The notes under the pieces: generated by a model
The model's input: the letters and a program-made list of their open reading frames with translations, nothing else
The model's database searches: none
Told to the model about the DNA's origin: nothing
Program-made: the position numbers and the translations under genes
Assembly: GCA_964485405.1 (NCBI GenBank)
Contig: CAZAJG010000046.1
Location: forward strand, 1 to 32,459
Source: CAKZNE01 sp964485405
GTDB taxonomy: Bacteria > Bacteroidota > Bacteroidia > Flavobacteriales > Schleiferiaceae
Direction of reading: 5' to 3'
DNA length: 32,459 nt
Shown here: one piece after another, positions 1-9,525 of the stretch
How the letters are laid out: each line of letters opens with the position of its first letter
How positions within the stretch are numbered: position 1 is the stretch's first letter

Positions 1-3000
1 CAGTTTAGCTGAACCGTAACATTAGCCGTTCCAGTAGCTGTATTTCCGTTTGCATCTGTAACGGTTAACACTACAGGGTTTACACCCACATTATTACAAT
101 CGAACGTAGTTGGGCTTACAGAAACACTGGCTATACCACAAGCATCAGAAGATCCATTGTCAATTTGTGCTGCTGTAATTATAGCTGTACCCGTTGGTCC
201 TACAAAAACACTAATGTCTTGCGTACTTACGCTAGGCGCTATAGTATCTAAAACAACCACATCAAACGTACACGTATCTACACCACAAGCGTTTGTTGCC
301 AATACTTGAACCGTAGTAGTACCTACATTAAAAGTTGCTCCACTTGCATCACCTGCTCCACTAGCTGTAGTAGCTCCGCTTAAGGTATAGGTTCCTGCAA
401 CTGGATTTGTTCCTGTTGCTGTAGTTAGAAAACTTACTACTGCATTACAGCTGTTTGAAGTGTAGGCTGTTACATTAGAACCTGGGCAAACGGAGAATTG
501 CGCTCCTACACAAGTAATTTCTGCAGCTACAGCAAAATCATAGTTTGTTTCATCGCAATCGTTGCTTACAATTTCTAAACTGGCGTTGTAATTCTGAACA
601 GCGGAACCATTAAAGGTGGCTGTAAAGTTTGCCGAAGATCCAGACGTAATGGTTAGTGGAAAACTTACACCACTAATGGTCCAATTCGCAGCATCTACTC
701 CAGAAGAAGTAATACCGCTTACTTCCATATCTCCAGAACCACTGTTTTGAATGGTAAAGGATTGAGCTACGTCTGTATTCGGAAGTGTATTTCCGAAATC
801 TGTACCATCTGAAGAAGCAGCGCTATTATCGCCATCTGCAATGCTTTGTCCGTTTCCAGTAACATTGATTTCAGCAAGACTGTTAACCACTGTAATAGGA
901 TCTGAAACTGCAGAACAACCGAATAAGTCGATAACCTCAACGGTATACGTACCTACTTGATTGGCCGTGTAAGACTGTAGAGTAGCATTTGGAATATTTA
1001 CACCGTTCAGTTTCCACTGATAAATAGCGGATTGAGAAGCGGTTAATACAGCCGTTGTAGGGCATAAATACGCAATATTTGCTGGCATTACTGCCACAGT
1101 AGGATTGCTGTTTACCGTTATCGCAGTTGGGTCTGATTCTCCTGAACACCCTCCTGCATTGGTTACAACAACCGTATAGTCTCCAGAAACAGTAGCTGTG
1201 TAATTCTGATTGGTTTCTCCTGGAATATTAACACCATCTCTTAGCCATTGGTAAGTATCACCAACATTAGCGGTAAGCGGTACCGTTTGGCCATCACAAA
1301 CTGTAGTTTGTCCAGACACGATAATAGCTGCTGGGCGTACGGTTACCGTAGCTGAGCAAGAATCTAAATTCCCTGCATTATCCGTTACCAAAAGAGTAAC
1401 CACATTAGCACCGGTATCTTGACAAGTAAAGAACGATTGAGACAAAGTCAATTGATCGATACCACAGGCATCCGAAGATCCGTTATCAATCATTTCTGGT
1501 GTAATGGATACTGTACCATTTGGTGCTAGTGCCACAGTAATATCTTGGCAGATCGCTGTAGGTGGTGTTAAATCCACTTGTACCGAAGTATTTCGGTGAA
1601 ATCTAATTTGTCTACTCGATGTTCCACTAGTAGCGATATCTGGCACAAAGTCGCCATCTAAATCACCAATAACAATTCCTGAAACTTCATTGGTTGCGGA
1701 AGAAGTATAATCAATTCTAGGCGCAAAAGAAGTTGTACCCGTAACACCTGTAGTGTTTCTGTACACCGCAAATTTGTTTTCGCAAAGTGATTTAGATACA
1801 ATATCTGGGTACCCATCACCATCCACATCTCCTACTTGAATTCTATAGTTACATCTAAAAGAAGGTAAGTTTAATAACCCACTCATATCAATATTTCCAG
1901 GAGTAGATTGATTTATTAATACCGCAGTATTAAAGGTACCATCATAATTACAGGTAGTTAAATCAATTCTTCCGTCTTTGTCAAAATCCGCAATTTGACA
2001 ACGGTATGGCTGCGTTCCTCCTACAGACCAGTATTCTGGTGCTTCAAAGGTAAAAGTAGTAGCTCCATCTGGAGTAGTATTTCTTAAGGTTACCGCACGG
2101 TTTCCAAATCTCTGAGTCATCAAAATATCGATCTTACCATCGCCATCTACGTCAGCTGTTTGGATACCTGTACAGCGTTGACCTACATTAGAAAGGGCTT
2201 GTCTTGCAGCAAAGCTTAGATTTCCTATGCCCGTACTCAAATTTCGAGCTACGTATACAACATTCCCGGTTTCTCCAACGATGTCAATTTTACCATCATT
2301 GTTAAAGTCGCCAGCTGCAATTTGATAGCTGGACACAGCCTGAGTGGATATCGCTGAACCGAAAGATATATTTCCAGGGCCGCTACTTGTATTTAACAAG
2401 GCTACGTTTCTAGACACCACATCTTGTTTACCATCACCATCAAAGTCGGCACTGTAAATAGAAGAAGCACCAAATTGATTGAAAGGTAAATGCGCAAAGC
2501 TTATATTACCTGGTGTACTATTGTTCTTAGCAACAGAAAGTCCACCACTCTGACCACCAGAAAGCACTTCTGCTTTTCCATCAAGGTCAAGATCTACAGC
2601 AATCATGTTGTAGGCTCCGTAGGTAATAGGTAAAATTTGAGCGTTATTTTGATAGGTAGAATTATCCAATGGAGTTGGACAAAATATACCATTAAATACA
2701 TCCTCAGAATATGCTGTTAGGTCGCATTGATTGGTTACGGCTATTCTAGAAGTAGAAGCTCCTACGGGAACGGTAACAACTAACTGCCCGAAAGTTGCAC
2801 TTTGAACAGTTGCTTGAGTAGCTCCGAAGAATACCACATTATTATCAATGTTGGTGGCATCAAAGTTTGCACCAATAATAGTAACCGTACTACCGATAAA
2901 ACCGGTGTTCGGAGTAATTGAATTAATAATCGGCCTATTGTTACATTGCCCAAAAGCAACTCCAATAGAGAAAACTAAAACAATTACACTGAGTAATAAT

Positions 3001-3008
3001 TTTTTCAT
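1..3008 (-). CDS. Large secreted multi-domain adhesin-like protein (IPT/TIG, FG-GAP repeats, HYR and Ig-like modules), C-terminus beyond window
   Basis: The reading frame is open from an ATG at 3006-3008 to the window edge, about 1000 codons, with no stop. It begins MKKLLLSVIVLVFSIGVAFG, a typical signal peptide, so the product is exported. Module order by residue: IPT/TIG fold about 22-105 (PIINSITPNTGFIGSTVTI); seven FG-GAP/VCBS-type repeats about 120-475, each with a calcium-loop-like core such as ADFDGDGKQDVV, ADVDGDGKIDIL or GDVDGDGYPDIV; a HYR-like module about 479-560; two Ig-like modules about 563-700 (YQWLRDGVNIPG, YQWKLNGVNIPN); a choice-of-anchor D (ASH-like) module about 709-826; and a second HYR-like module from about 923. 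This architecture is known from Bacteroidota cell-surface or gliding-type proteins exported by the type IX system; the diagnostic C-terminal sorting domain would lie outside the window. It lies 6 bp downstream of a small secreted protein gene and is probably co-transcribed with it. The ligand is unknown. Confidence 0.85.
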   Translation of the reverse strand, partial: MKKLLLSVIVLVFSIGVAFGQCNNRPIINSITPNTGFIGSTVTIIGANFDATNIDNNVVFFGATQATVQSATFGQLVVTVPVGASTSRIAVTNQCDLTAYSEDVFNGIFCPTPLDNSTYQNNAQILPITYGAYNMIAVDLDLDGKAEVLSGGQSGGLSVAKNNSTPGNISFAHLPFNQFGASSIYSADFDGDGKQDVVSRNVALLNTSSGPGNISFGSAISTQAVSSYQIAAGDFNNDGKIDIVGETGNVVYVARNLSTGIGNLSFAARQALSNVGQRCTGIQTADVDGDGKIDILMTQRFGNRAVTLRNTTPDGATTFTFEAPEYWSVGGTQPYRCQIADFDKDGRIDLTTCNYDGTFNTAVLINQSTPGNIDMSGLLNLPSFRCNYRIQVGDVDGDGYPDIVSKSLCENKFAVYRNTTGVTGTTSFAPRIDYTSSATNEVSGIVIGDLDGDFVPDIATSGTSSRQIRFHRNTSVQVDLTPPTAICQDITVALAPNGTVSITPEMIDNGSSDACGIDQLTLSQSFFTCQDTGANVVTLLVTDNAGNLDSCSATVTVRPAAIIVSGQTTVCDGQTVPLTANVGDTYQWLRDGVNIPGETNQNYTATVSGDYTVVVTNAGGCSGESDPTAITVNSNPTVAVMPANIAYLCPTTAVLTASQSAIYQWKLNGVNIPNATLQSYTANQVGTYTVEVIDLFGCSAVSDPITVVNSLAEINVTGNGQSIADGDNSAASSDGTDFGNTLPNTDVAQSFTIQNSGSGDMEVSGITSSGVDAANWTISGVSFPLTITSGSSANFTATFNGSAVQNYNASLEIVSNDCDETNYDFAVAAEITCVGAQFSVCPGSNVTAYTSNSCNAVVSFLTTATGTNPVAGTYTLSGATTASGAGDASGATFNVGTTTVQVLATNACGVDTCTFDVVVLDTIAPSVSTQDISVFVGPTGTAIITAAQIDNGSSDACGIASVSVSPTTFDCNNVGVNPVVLTVTDANGNTATGTANVTVQLN

Positions 3009-3014
3009 GGATTA

Positions 3015-3425
3015 TTAATTGTAAGTTATGGTTATGGTTAACGTATTGGGGTCAAAACCTGCTGGTACATTAGTACTTAGATCTGCATTACTATTGTTAC
3101 CGCAATCCGCATGAAACGTTTGCCCGCCTGTAAGATTTAGGTTAGATACCGAATAGGTTACATCGGATTGACCTTGATCTGAAATGGTAAGCGTAAAATT
3201 CGCAGTTTGATCGTCTCCACTTTCGTTAAAAACGGATAATCGAATCTCATCAGAAGAAGTTGCAGAACACTTACAGGTGCTCCACGCCACTTCTAAATGC
3301 GAAGGTGAATCTGGCAAAGCTTGCCAATTCTGATAAATAGTTGGGTTTGGACTTTGGGCAAAAGCACCAAAGACAGGAATGAGCAGAAACATCATCCCGA
3401 AAACATAGTTTTTAACTGTTTTCAT
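3015..3425 (-). CDS. Small secreted protein of unknown function (136 aa)
   Basis: The ATG is at 3423-3425. The N-terminus (about residues 1-23, ending VFGAFAQ) is a clear signal peptide, so the mature protein of about 112 residues is periplasmic or extracellular. The mature part is beta-rich, Thr/Ser/Asn-rich and has three cysteines (a CKC pair near residue 51 and one near residue 108). It has no membrane segment and no enzyme motif that I recognise. Its stop is 6 bp before the start of the large FG-GAP protein, so both are likely on one transcript, and it may be an accessory or partner of that protein (inference from position only). I do not recognise a family. Confidence 0.75.
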   Translation of the reverse strand: MKTVKNYVFGMMFLLIPVFGAFAQSPNPTIYQNWQALPDSPSHLEVAWSTCKCSATSSDEIRLSVFNESGDDQTANFTLTISDQGQSDVTYSVSNLNLTGGQTFHADCGNNSNADLSTNVPAGFDPNTLTITITYN

Positions 3426-3805
3426 TTGATTGATTAAGGTTTGTGATAATTAATGAATGCACAGCATGGCAAAAAGACGCAACAAGGCTACTCTTTGCTA
3501 CAACCGTGTAGATAGAAAATGTTAAATAGGAAGGGGTACTTTAAAAAAGTAGTTAAGTGTCCTTTAGAATAGTTAGGGGTATGATAAAAGGAAAGCTTTG
3601 CTTACATGAAAAAGAATTTGAGGAGTACATGCGTTAATGATGGTTTGGTGAATAGTTTAATCGTCTCGGGATTTGATCGTCTCTGATCATCTCATGTAGT
3701 AAAGGAATTCAAAAAAAAGATTTAGCTCCAAACATTATACGCCTCATTTATGCCTCACTTTTTACAAACTACTTTAAATCAATCTATTAAAAGATAACAT
3801 TTTAA
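3426..3805. other. 380-bp intergenic region with three GATCRTCTC-like repeats
   Basis: This lies between the TPR/LuxR regulator (stop at 3806) and the 136-aa secreted protein (start at 3425), both on the minus strand. It should hold the promoter of the secreted-protein pair. No open frame of useful length, tRNA or strong hairpin was seen. A cluster of short direct repeats is present: AATCGTCTC at 3659-3667, GATCGTCTC at 3675-3683 and GATCATCTC at 3685-3693. A second pair, AGGGGTA, occurs near 3531 and 3574. No confident minus 7/minus 33 promoter could be assigned. Confidence 0.4.
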
Positions 3806-4989
3806 TTAATTCACGTGTTTTTTTAAATACTTTACCAAGTCTTGATCGCCTTCTAACTCCAGTCTTTTTCGCACCCTATACCGTAAACTTCGAATCGCTT
3901 TTTCTGATCGTTGCAGCAAGCGGGCAATATCTTCGCTGGTGTAATTCATTACCAACATAATGCACAACATCAACTCCATTTTATTTCTGGTAGACAAACG
4001 TTCTTTTAAAAACTGATAGAGCTCTGGATACACTTTTACCGCCTGTTTTTCTAGCTCATATAGCGTTGACTCTACCGAATGCTCTCCCAGTTTCCTCTTT
4101 AATTCATGCGTCTTTTTATCTATATGAGGACTACTTTCTGTAGTTGATTTTAACTCCTGTATCATCTCAGCAAGCTCTAGATTGTGATTTTGCTGTTGTA
4201 AACTTTGTACAATATTTACGCGTAGCTCCTTTTCCAGCTGGTTGTTTTTATGTTTTAGGATTTCATTTCGCTGGACTTCGCTTTGTGCTCTTAATTCTAG
4301 AAGCTCTGCATTTCTTTTACTGATAACACCATCTTTAACTCGCCTTTGCCTGAATAAAACAGCAATCACCAATAAGGCTAAAGCCGCAATCATGAGAAAT
4401 AAGATCTGTTGCTTACTTGTTTTGTTTTGTGCCAGTAAAAGTTGTGATTTTCGTTCGGACTCTGCGGTTTTTAACTTTAAGTCTGCACGCGCTAGTTTAA
4501 TATAATTCTGCTGGTTGATTAAACTATCTTTTATTCGAGTATAAGCCTGTAAACTATACAAAGCACTATCGTATATTTCTAAATTTTGCCATGCGGTGCT
4601 ACGATCTTCAACCAGTTGCATCATAGGCATGGATATTTCACCATAAATTTTGGAAAGCACCCTATTCTGTTGAAGAAGAAAATCATAATCCCTCATCTCC
4701 ATTAAATAAGGTCTGCTGAATACATAGAATGCCTTTTTAAAACCCATAGAACGGATGTTGCGCCAAGTTTTTTGATACGCTCTTTTGTAGCCTTCTTTTT
4801 GATTGGAATCTGAACTGAGCTTAGTCTGAATTAAAGCATACTGAGACTTTAGTAGAGATCGAAGATCATCTACCGTTGCTTTTTGACTTAAATCTAACTG
4901 TTCTACCAAAGGCATTAATGCTTCAATAGCCTTTAGGTTTAGGGGTACATCGTTCCAATAATTATCTAAAGTGGCTAGGTTCAAATCTA
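3806..4989 (-). CDS. TPR/LuxR-type membrane regulator, C-terminal part (transmembrane segment, coiled coil, HTH)
   Basis: This is the C-terminal 392 residues of the gene whose N-terminal part is 5000-6138. It has no start of its own: the frame enters from the N gap at 4990-4999, and the first candidate start (TTG at 4982-4984) is an ordinary internal leucine. In order: a helical repeat region continuing the TPR domain (residues 1-165); a charged helix; a single transmembrane segment (about 194-211, ILFLMIAALALLVIAVLF); a long coiled coil (about 212-285); and a C-terminal LuxR/GerE-like HTH (about 328-392) with YTSEDIARLLQRSEKAIRSL as the recognition helix region. This layout is a common Bacteroidota one-component regulator: a periplasmic TPR sensor linked through the inner membrane to a cytoplasmic DNA-binding domain. 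Targets are unknown. Confidence 0.85.
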
Positions 4990-4999
4990 NNNNNNNNNN
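4990..4999. other. Assembly gap (10 N) with 7-bp contig overlap
   Basis: Ten N separate two contig ends. AAATCTA is present on both sides (4983-4989 and 5000-5006). Removing the Ns together with one copy (17 bases) makes the two reading frames, which are otherwise out of phase, continuous as ...ALLD-LNLATLDNYW... The gap is therefore a scaffolding placeholder rather than missing or mutated sequence. Confidence 0.9.
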
Positions 5000-6138
5000 A
5001 AATCTAAAAGAGCAGCATCCAGCACCTCGGTTTCTGTTGGTGTAAATGTTCCTGTAACTCTATCGGATAATTGTGCCTTAAGTTCCTCAAAGAGTGCCTT
5101 TCCTACTCCCGCGTTAAAAGCCAACTCATAATGGTTGCGTAGAAATTCACTATACCGCTTTGTATGAGATTTTAGTAGTCTTTCAGAAGCTATCCGGGTA
5201 ATGTGTAAAGTACTATCCAAATAAGCTTTAGCATTTTCATAATCCTGCTGAAATGTATACACGTGACTTAAATCTCTGTAAGCCCACAATAAGCCCAATG
5301 TGTCTCTTAAAGTTTTATAAATCTGTGTGCCTTGAATTAGATTTTGAGTCGCTCCTTTAAAGTCTCCTTGCTCTCTTTGAATAATTGCTGCATTTAAAAA
5401 GCACCGAGAAATTTTTTGCGCGGGTAAAGTGTAAATTCCAGGAAGTTCCAATTGAACCCGCCACATACTCTCGTTAAACTCTGGCTCAGAAAAAGTACGG
5501 GCTCCAAATTGATACAACTTCAAAGCCTGTTGCAATTCTCCTTTAGGATATAAAACATAGGTTGCCAGCATATCGGCCATTACCACCCTTTGCAATAAAT
5601 TTATCTCTGGATTTTTAATCAGCCTTTTAATGCGATTTATCTTCTCTATAGAAATGGCTGTTCGTTCCCGCTCGCATTTGTTGAGCTCTGTACCTAAGTG
5701 GTGTAATTCTAAACTCGGATTTGTTTCTTGTGGTAATGGAGGTAAAGAAGCGTATTCCTCCCCTAGTGACTCGCTATTCGCCTTTACTAAATCAATGTAG
5801 AGGGTACAGCTGTTGCAATTTGCTTTTTGTGCTCTATAGTTAGCACTATCTAAAAAAGCATCAAAAGCAGTTGGCTCCTCACCTGTTCCTCTGGATAATT
5901 TTTGCTCTACCCAACTCCGATTGAGCCAGTACATGGATAAGGTACTATCTGATAAACCTTGGCGAGGTAGTTTTTTTAAACTATCGCGTATCTCTTTTAC
6001 CTGTGTAGAAATAGGTACAAAGTTTTGCGCACAAACAGAACTACTCCCTAATACAATAGTTATGAGGAGTAATAAAGCATAAGCACAGTTCAGTCGTCTA
6101 TCCCTGAAGGCAAGTGATATTGGTAAATCTTGTCTCAC
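5000..6138 (-). CDS. TPR/LuxR-type membrane regulator, N-terminal part (signal sequence and TPR sensor)
   Basis: This is the N-terminal 379 residues of the regulator that continues at 3806-4989. The start is a GTG at 6136-6138; no ATG lies in the right place. Residues about 17-37 (YALLLLITIVLGSSSVCAQ) form a signal peptide or membrane anchor, so the following helical domain should be periplasmic. The rest is alpha-helical with TPR-like helix pairs (for example around CFLNAAIIQREQGDFKGATQ and AYRDLSHVYTFQQDYENAKA). The frame runs into the 10-N gap. Joined across the shared 7 bp, the full protein is about 771 residues: export signal, TPRs, transmembrane segment, coiled coil, HTH. It is divergent from the dnaE-like gene at 6469. 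Confidence 0.85.
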
Positions 6139-6468
6139 CCGGGTGCAATATAGAAATAGTTATATAAAAAAATACACACTCATATATATACATCCCTATT
6201 AATCTGAATATTACATCTTTTTAAAAAAGAATTAAAAGTCTGTTTGTCAGTGATTATAATTTTAAAAACGATTCATTTTTTTATACAAATTCTCTCTTTT
6301 TAAAATATTTAAAACCGCTTAAACCTTAAAGTGCTCTAAAGCAGATGTATTGATTTTTTAATGAAATTTATTTTGATGATTTACAAGCGTTTATCTCTTT
6401 TGACTTGAATTAAAATTCTATTTTAATTAGATTTCTTCTTAAATTAGCAAAAGATTAAACCATTTATC
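6139..6468. other. 330-bp AT-rich divergent promoter region
   Basis: This separates the minus-strand TPR/LuxR regulator from the plus-strand polymerase cassette and must carry both promoters. It is very AT-rich with many A and T tracts. A weak candidate for the polymerase promoter is TTTG at 6399-6402 with TATTTTAA at 6419-6426; the spacing of 16 is shorter than the usual Bacteroidota arrangement. I see no recognisable LexA/SOS-type operator, no RNA gene and no convincing small ORF. Confidence 0.35.
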
Positions 6469-9400
6469 ATGCTCCTCAATACTCATTCTTATTTCAGCAT
6501 GCGTTACGGTACAGTTTCTCCAGAGGGAATACTACAAATCGCTGTCGCTCATCAATTAAAAAGTGTGTGCCTTACCGACATAAACAATACTTCTGGCTGC
6601 TTGGATTTTATACGACAGGCCAAGAAGTATAAGGTTAAACCCATAGTAGGTATCGATTTTAGAAATGACGTGAAAGCGTGCTACATCGGTATAGCTCAAA
6701 ACAACCAAGGCTTTCAGGAACTCAACAATCATCTATCTGAGCACCTTCATCAAAAAAAACCTTTTACCGATAAAGCACCCATTTTTAAAAATGCTTTTGT
6801 GATTTATCCTTATGCTACTTATAAAAACGAGCCTTTAAAACCTCATGAGTTTATTGGTGTTAAATCTTCCGAACTCATTAAGCTCAGTTTAGATAAAAAC
6901 CCACCCCCACTACACAAACAACTATCGCTACACACCGCCAGCTTTAGGAATAAAAAAGACTTTAACACCCATCGTTTATTAAGAGCTGTAGATAATAACA
7001 CCTTACTTTCTAAACTCCCCGTATCCGAGCAAGGATTGGCAAGTGATCTTTTTTGCAGCCAACAGGAGTTAGAACAACTTTTTGAAAGTCATCCATACCT
7101 AGTGGAGCATGCAGAACGCTTGTTGGAAAAATGTAGCATCGACTTCACTTTTAACGATGTAGAGCAAAATCACAATCAAAGGTCCTATACCAACAATAAA
7201 GAGTTGGACTTTAGGCTGATGAAAAAAATATGTTTTCAGAACCTGAACTACCGCTACCCTACCGCTTCTTATGCCGTATTAGAGCGGCTCAACAAAGAGC
7301 TTGAAATCATCTACCAGAAAAACTTTGTTTCCTACTTTCTCATCAATTGGAAAATTTTGAAATATGCTCGTTCTAAAGATTACTACTACATTGGTAGAGG
7401 CTCTGGCGCCAACAGCATTGTAGCTTACTTAATGCTCATTACCGATGTAGATCCCATTGAGCTTGATTTATACTTTGAGCGGTTCATTAACCTTTACCGC
7501 CAAAATCCACCTGATTTTGACATCGACTTTAGCTGGGCAGATCGAGATGATATTACCCATTTTATTTTTTCGCAATTCCCTCATACCGCCTTACTCGCTA
7601 CTTATGTTACTTTTAAATATAGAGCCGCCATACGTGAACTAGGAAAGGTATTTGGCTTACCTGTAAGTGATATTGACCTTCTTGCTAGTGGAAAATACAA
7701 TCCGCATCAGTTAGATCATTTAAACCACTTAGTGGTAGAGTATGCTAAGCGGTTACAGGGCTTACCTAATTACTTGAGCATACATGCCGGAGGCATTCTT
7801 ATAGCAGATCGACCGATCCATTACTTCTGCGCCACTTTTATGCCTCCTAAAAACTTTCCTACTACACAGTTTGATATGGTAATTGCTGAAGACGTAGGCT
7901 TGTATAAATTCGATATTCTTTCGCAACGAGGGTTGGGAAAAATAAAAGATACACTTGAAATAATTCGTTACAACCAACCGGATAAAGCCAATATCGACAT
8001 CCACGATTTCCATTCCATAAAAAGCAACCCTGATGTAAACAACCTCTTAAAAAACGCGCGAGCTATTGGTTGTTTTTATGTAGAGTCTCCCGCTATGCGG
8101 ATGTTGATGAAAAAGATGAAGGTTGACAATTACTTAGGTCTGGTAGCTGCCAGTTCGGTAATACGCCCCGGAGTAGCTAAATCCGGTATGATGCGTACTT
8201 ACGTAGAGCGTTATCGAAAACCTGAAAAAAGGAAGGATGCACATCCTGTAATGCTGGAGATTATGCCTGAAACTTTTGGAGTAATGGTATACCAGGAAGA
8301 TGTAATTAAAGTAGCACACTACTTTGCTGGGCTCAACTTAGGAGAAGCTGATGTGTTGCGGAGAGGTATGTCTGGTAAATACCGTAGCCGAGAAGAATTT
8401 CAAAAAGCAAAAGACAAATTTTTCAGCAACTGTAAAGCCAAAGGATATGAAGATGAAGTAACCGCTGATATATGGCGGCAAACCGAAAGCTTTGCCGGTT
8501 ATGCTTTTGCAAAAGGGCATTCCGCTTCTTACGCTGTAGAAAGCTATCAAAGTCTTTATCTCAAAGCTTACTTCCCATTGGAGTATATGGTAGCTACGCT
8601 TAACAATGGAGGAGGTTTTTATTCTAGAGAGCATTATTTGCATGAAGCCAGAATGCATGGAGCCATCGTTCAGGCACCTTGCGTCAATCAAAGTTTAGGG
8701 CCCGTTTTTATTGAAGAGAAAACGATTTATTTGGGTTTAGGCATGATTAACAGCTTAGAATCTCAACTCATAAAAGCCGTTGTAGAAGAGCGTCACCTTA
8801 ACGGAAAGTATCAATCTCTAGACGATTTAATAGAGCGCGTTTCCGTTTCCTTAGAGCAAGCCATTTTACTTATTAAAGCAGGCACCTTCCGCTTCAGTAA
8901 AAAAAGCAAAAAGGAACTGCTTTGGCGCGCTTATTTTTTATTAGGTCATCAAAAAAAGAGCAGCCCACAAGCTTCCTTATTTACCGAACCTCCAAAAAAT
9001 TACGATTTACCTCAGCTCAATACAGAGAAACACGAAGATGCTTTTCATGAGTATGAACTATTGGGTTTTCCGTTGTGTAACCCTTTTGAATTGTTAGAGC
9101 AGCACATACCTCCACATACGTTTGCAGAAGAGCTCCCGCAACTTTTGGAGCAAACCATTACCGTAGTAGGCTATCTCGTACACACCAAATCTACCACTAC
9201 CAGCAGAGGCAAAAAGATGCAATTCGGTACGTTGATTGACCAAAAAGGAGAGTATCTAGATACGGTTCATTTTCCTAAAGGTAGAGATGAACATTTTTTA
9301 AGTGGACGTGGCATTTACAAGGTAAAAGGCATTGTAAAAGAAGAATTTGAGCACTACAGTATAGAGGCTATTCATGCTGAAAAATTAGCCATTATACCTG

Positions 9401-9525
9401 ATCCTCGTTACGCTGAAAGTTCACATAAACAGCTTTCTAGTGCGCCAACAGCTGTAAAAGTAAAAGGCAGTAGCCGAGCCGACTTCATTAAACGAAAAAA
9501 GAAGAATGGAAATGCTGCAGCCTAA
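6469..9525 (+). CDS. dnaE2: Auxiliary DnaE-type DNA polymerase III alpha subunit (error-prone/translesion type)
   Basis: 1018 residues, C-family DNA polymerase, shorter than most replicative DnaE proteins. The PHP domain is at residues 1 to about 200. Its first metal motif, normally HxHS, reads NTHS, and the normal TDH reads TDI, so the metal site looks degraded and proofreading by this domain is unlikely. Polymerase core: GRGSGANS (309-316), the catalytic pair in PDFDIDF (D351 and D353) and the third aspartate in YKFDIL (D482) are all present. Then follow the fingers, a helix-hairpin-helix region, a beta-clamp-binding motif QASLF (834-838) and an OB-fold near 890-960 (ITVVGYLVHTKSTTTSRGK). 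The stop overlaps the dinB start by 20 bp, so the two are translated from one message. By analogy with DnaE2/ImuB mutasomes it probably copies past damaged bases together with that partner; the housekeeping dnaE should be elsewhere. The gene symbol is by analogy. Confidence 0.85.
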   Translation: MLLNTHSYFSMRYGTVSPEGILQIAVAHQLKSVCLTDINNTSGCLDFIRQAKKYKVKPIVGIDFRNDVKACYIGIAQNNQGFQELNNHLSEHLHQKKPFTDKAPIFKNAFVIYPYATYKNEPLKPHEFIGVKSSELIKLSLDKNPPPLHKQLSLHTASFRNKKDFNTHRLLRAVDNNTLLSKLPVSEQGLASDLFCSQQELEQLFESHPYLVEHAERLLEKCSIDFTFNDVEQNHNQRSYTNNKELDFRLMKKICFQNLNYRYPTASYAVLERLNKELEIIYQKNFVSYFLINWKILKYARSKDYYYIGRGSGANSIVAYLMLITDVDPIELDLYFERFINLYRQNPPDFDIDFSWADRDDITHFIFSQFPHTALLATYVTFKYRAAIRELGKVFGLPVSDIDLLASGKYNPHQLDHLNHLVVEYAKRLQGLPNYLSIHAGGILIADRPIHYFCATFMPPKNFPTTQFDMVIAEDVGLYKFDILSQRGLGKIKDTLEIIRYNQPDKANIDIHDFHSIKSNPDVNNLLKNARAIGCFYVESPAMRMLMKKMKVDNYLGLVAASSVIRPGVAKSGMMRTYVERYRKPEKRKDAHPVMLEIMPETFGVMVYQEDVIKVAHYFAGLNLGEADVLRRGMSGKYRSREEFQKAKDKFFSNCKAKGYEDEVTADIWRQTESFAGYAFAKGHSASYAVESYQSLYLKAYFPLEYMVATLNNGGGFYSREHYLHEARMHGAIVQAPCVNQSLGPVFIEEKTIYLGLGMINSLESQLIKAVVEERHLNGKYQSLDDLIERVSVSLEQAILLIKAGTFRFSKKSKKELLWRAYFLLGHQKKSSPQASLFTEPPKNYDLPQLNTEKHEDAFHEYELLGFPLCNPFELLEQHIPPHTFAEELPQLLEQTITVVGYLVHTKSTTTSRGKKMQFGTLIDQKGEYLDTVHFPKGRDEHFLSGRGIYKVKGIVKEEFEHYSIEAIHAEKLAIIPDPRYAESSHKQLSSAPTAVKVKGSSRADFIKRKKKNGNAAA

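Noticed and set aside
937..1149. A 70-codon minus-strand ORF inside the large surface protein
   Set aside because: It lies in another frame of a clearly coding region, and its translation has no signal, motif or sensible composition. The same applies to 2780-2965 and the other short ORFs opposite or inside real genes.
3806..6138. Two separate genes, or a frameshifted pseudogene, at the N gap
   Set aside because: The phase difference disappears when the shared 7 bp is collapsed, and the joined domain order is that of a normal family member.
6139..6468. SOS (LexA) operator controlling the polymerase pair
   Set aside because: The region is AT-rich with many weak near-palindromes; none stands out, and the LexA box of this group is not known to me well enough to call one.
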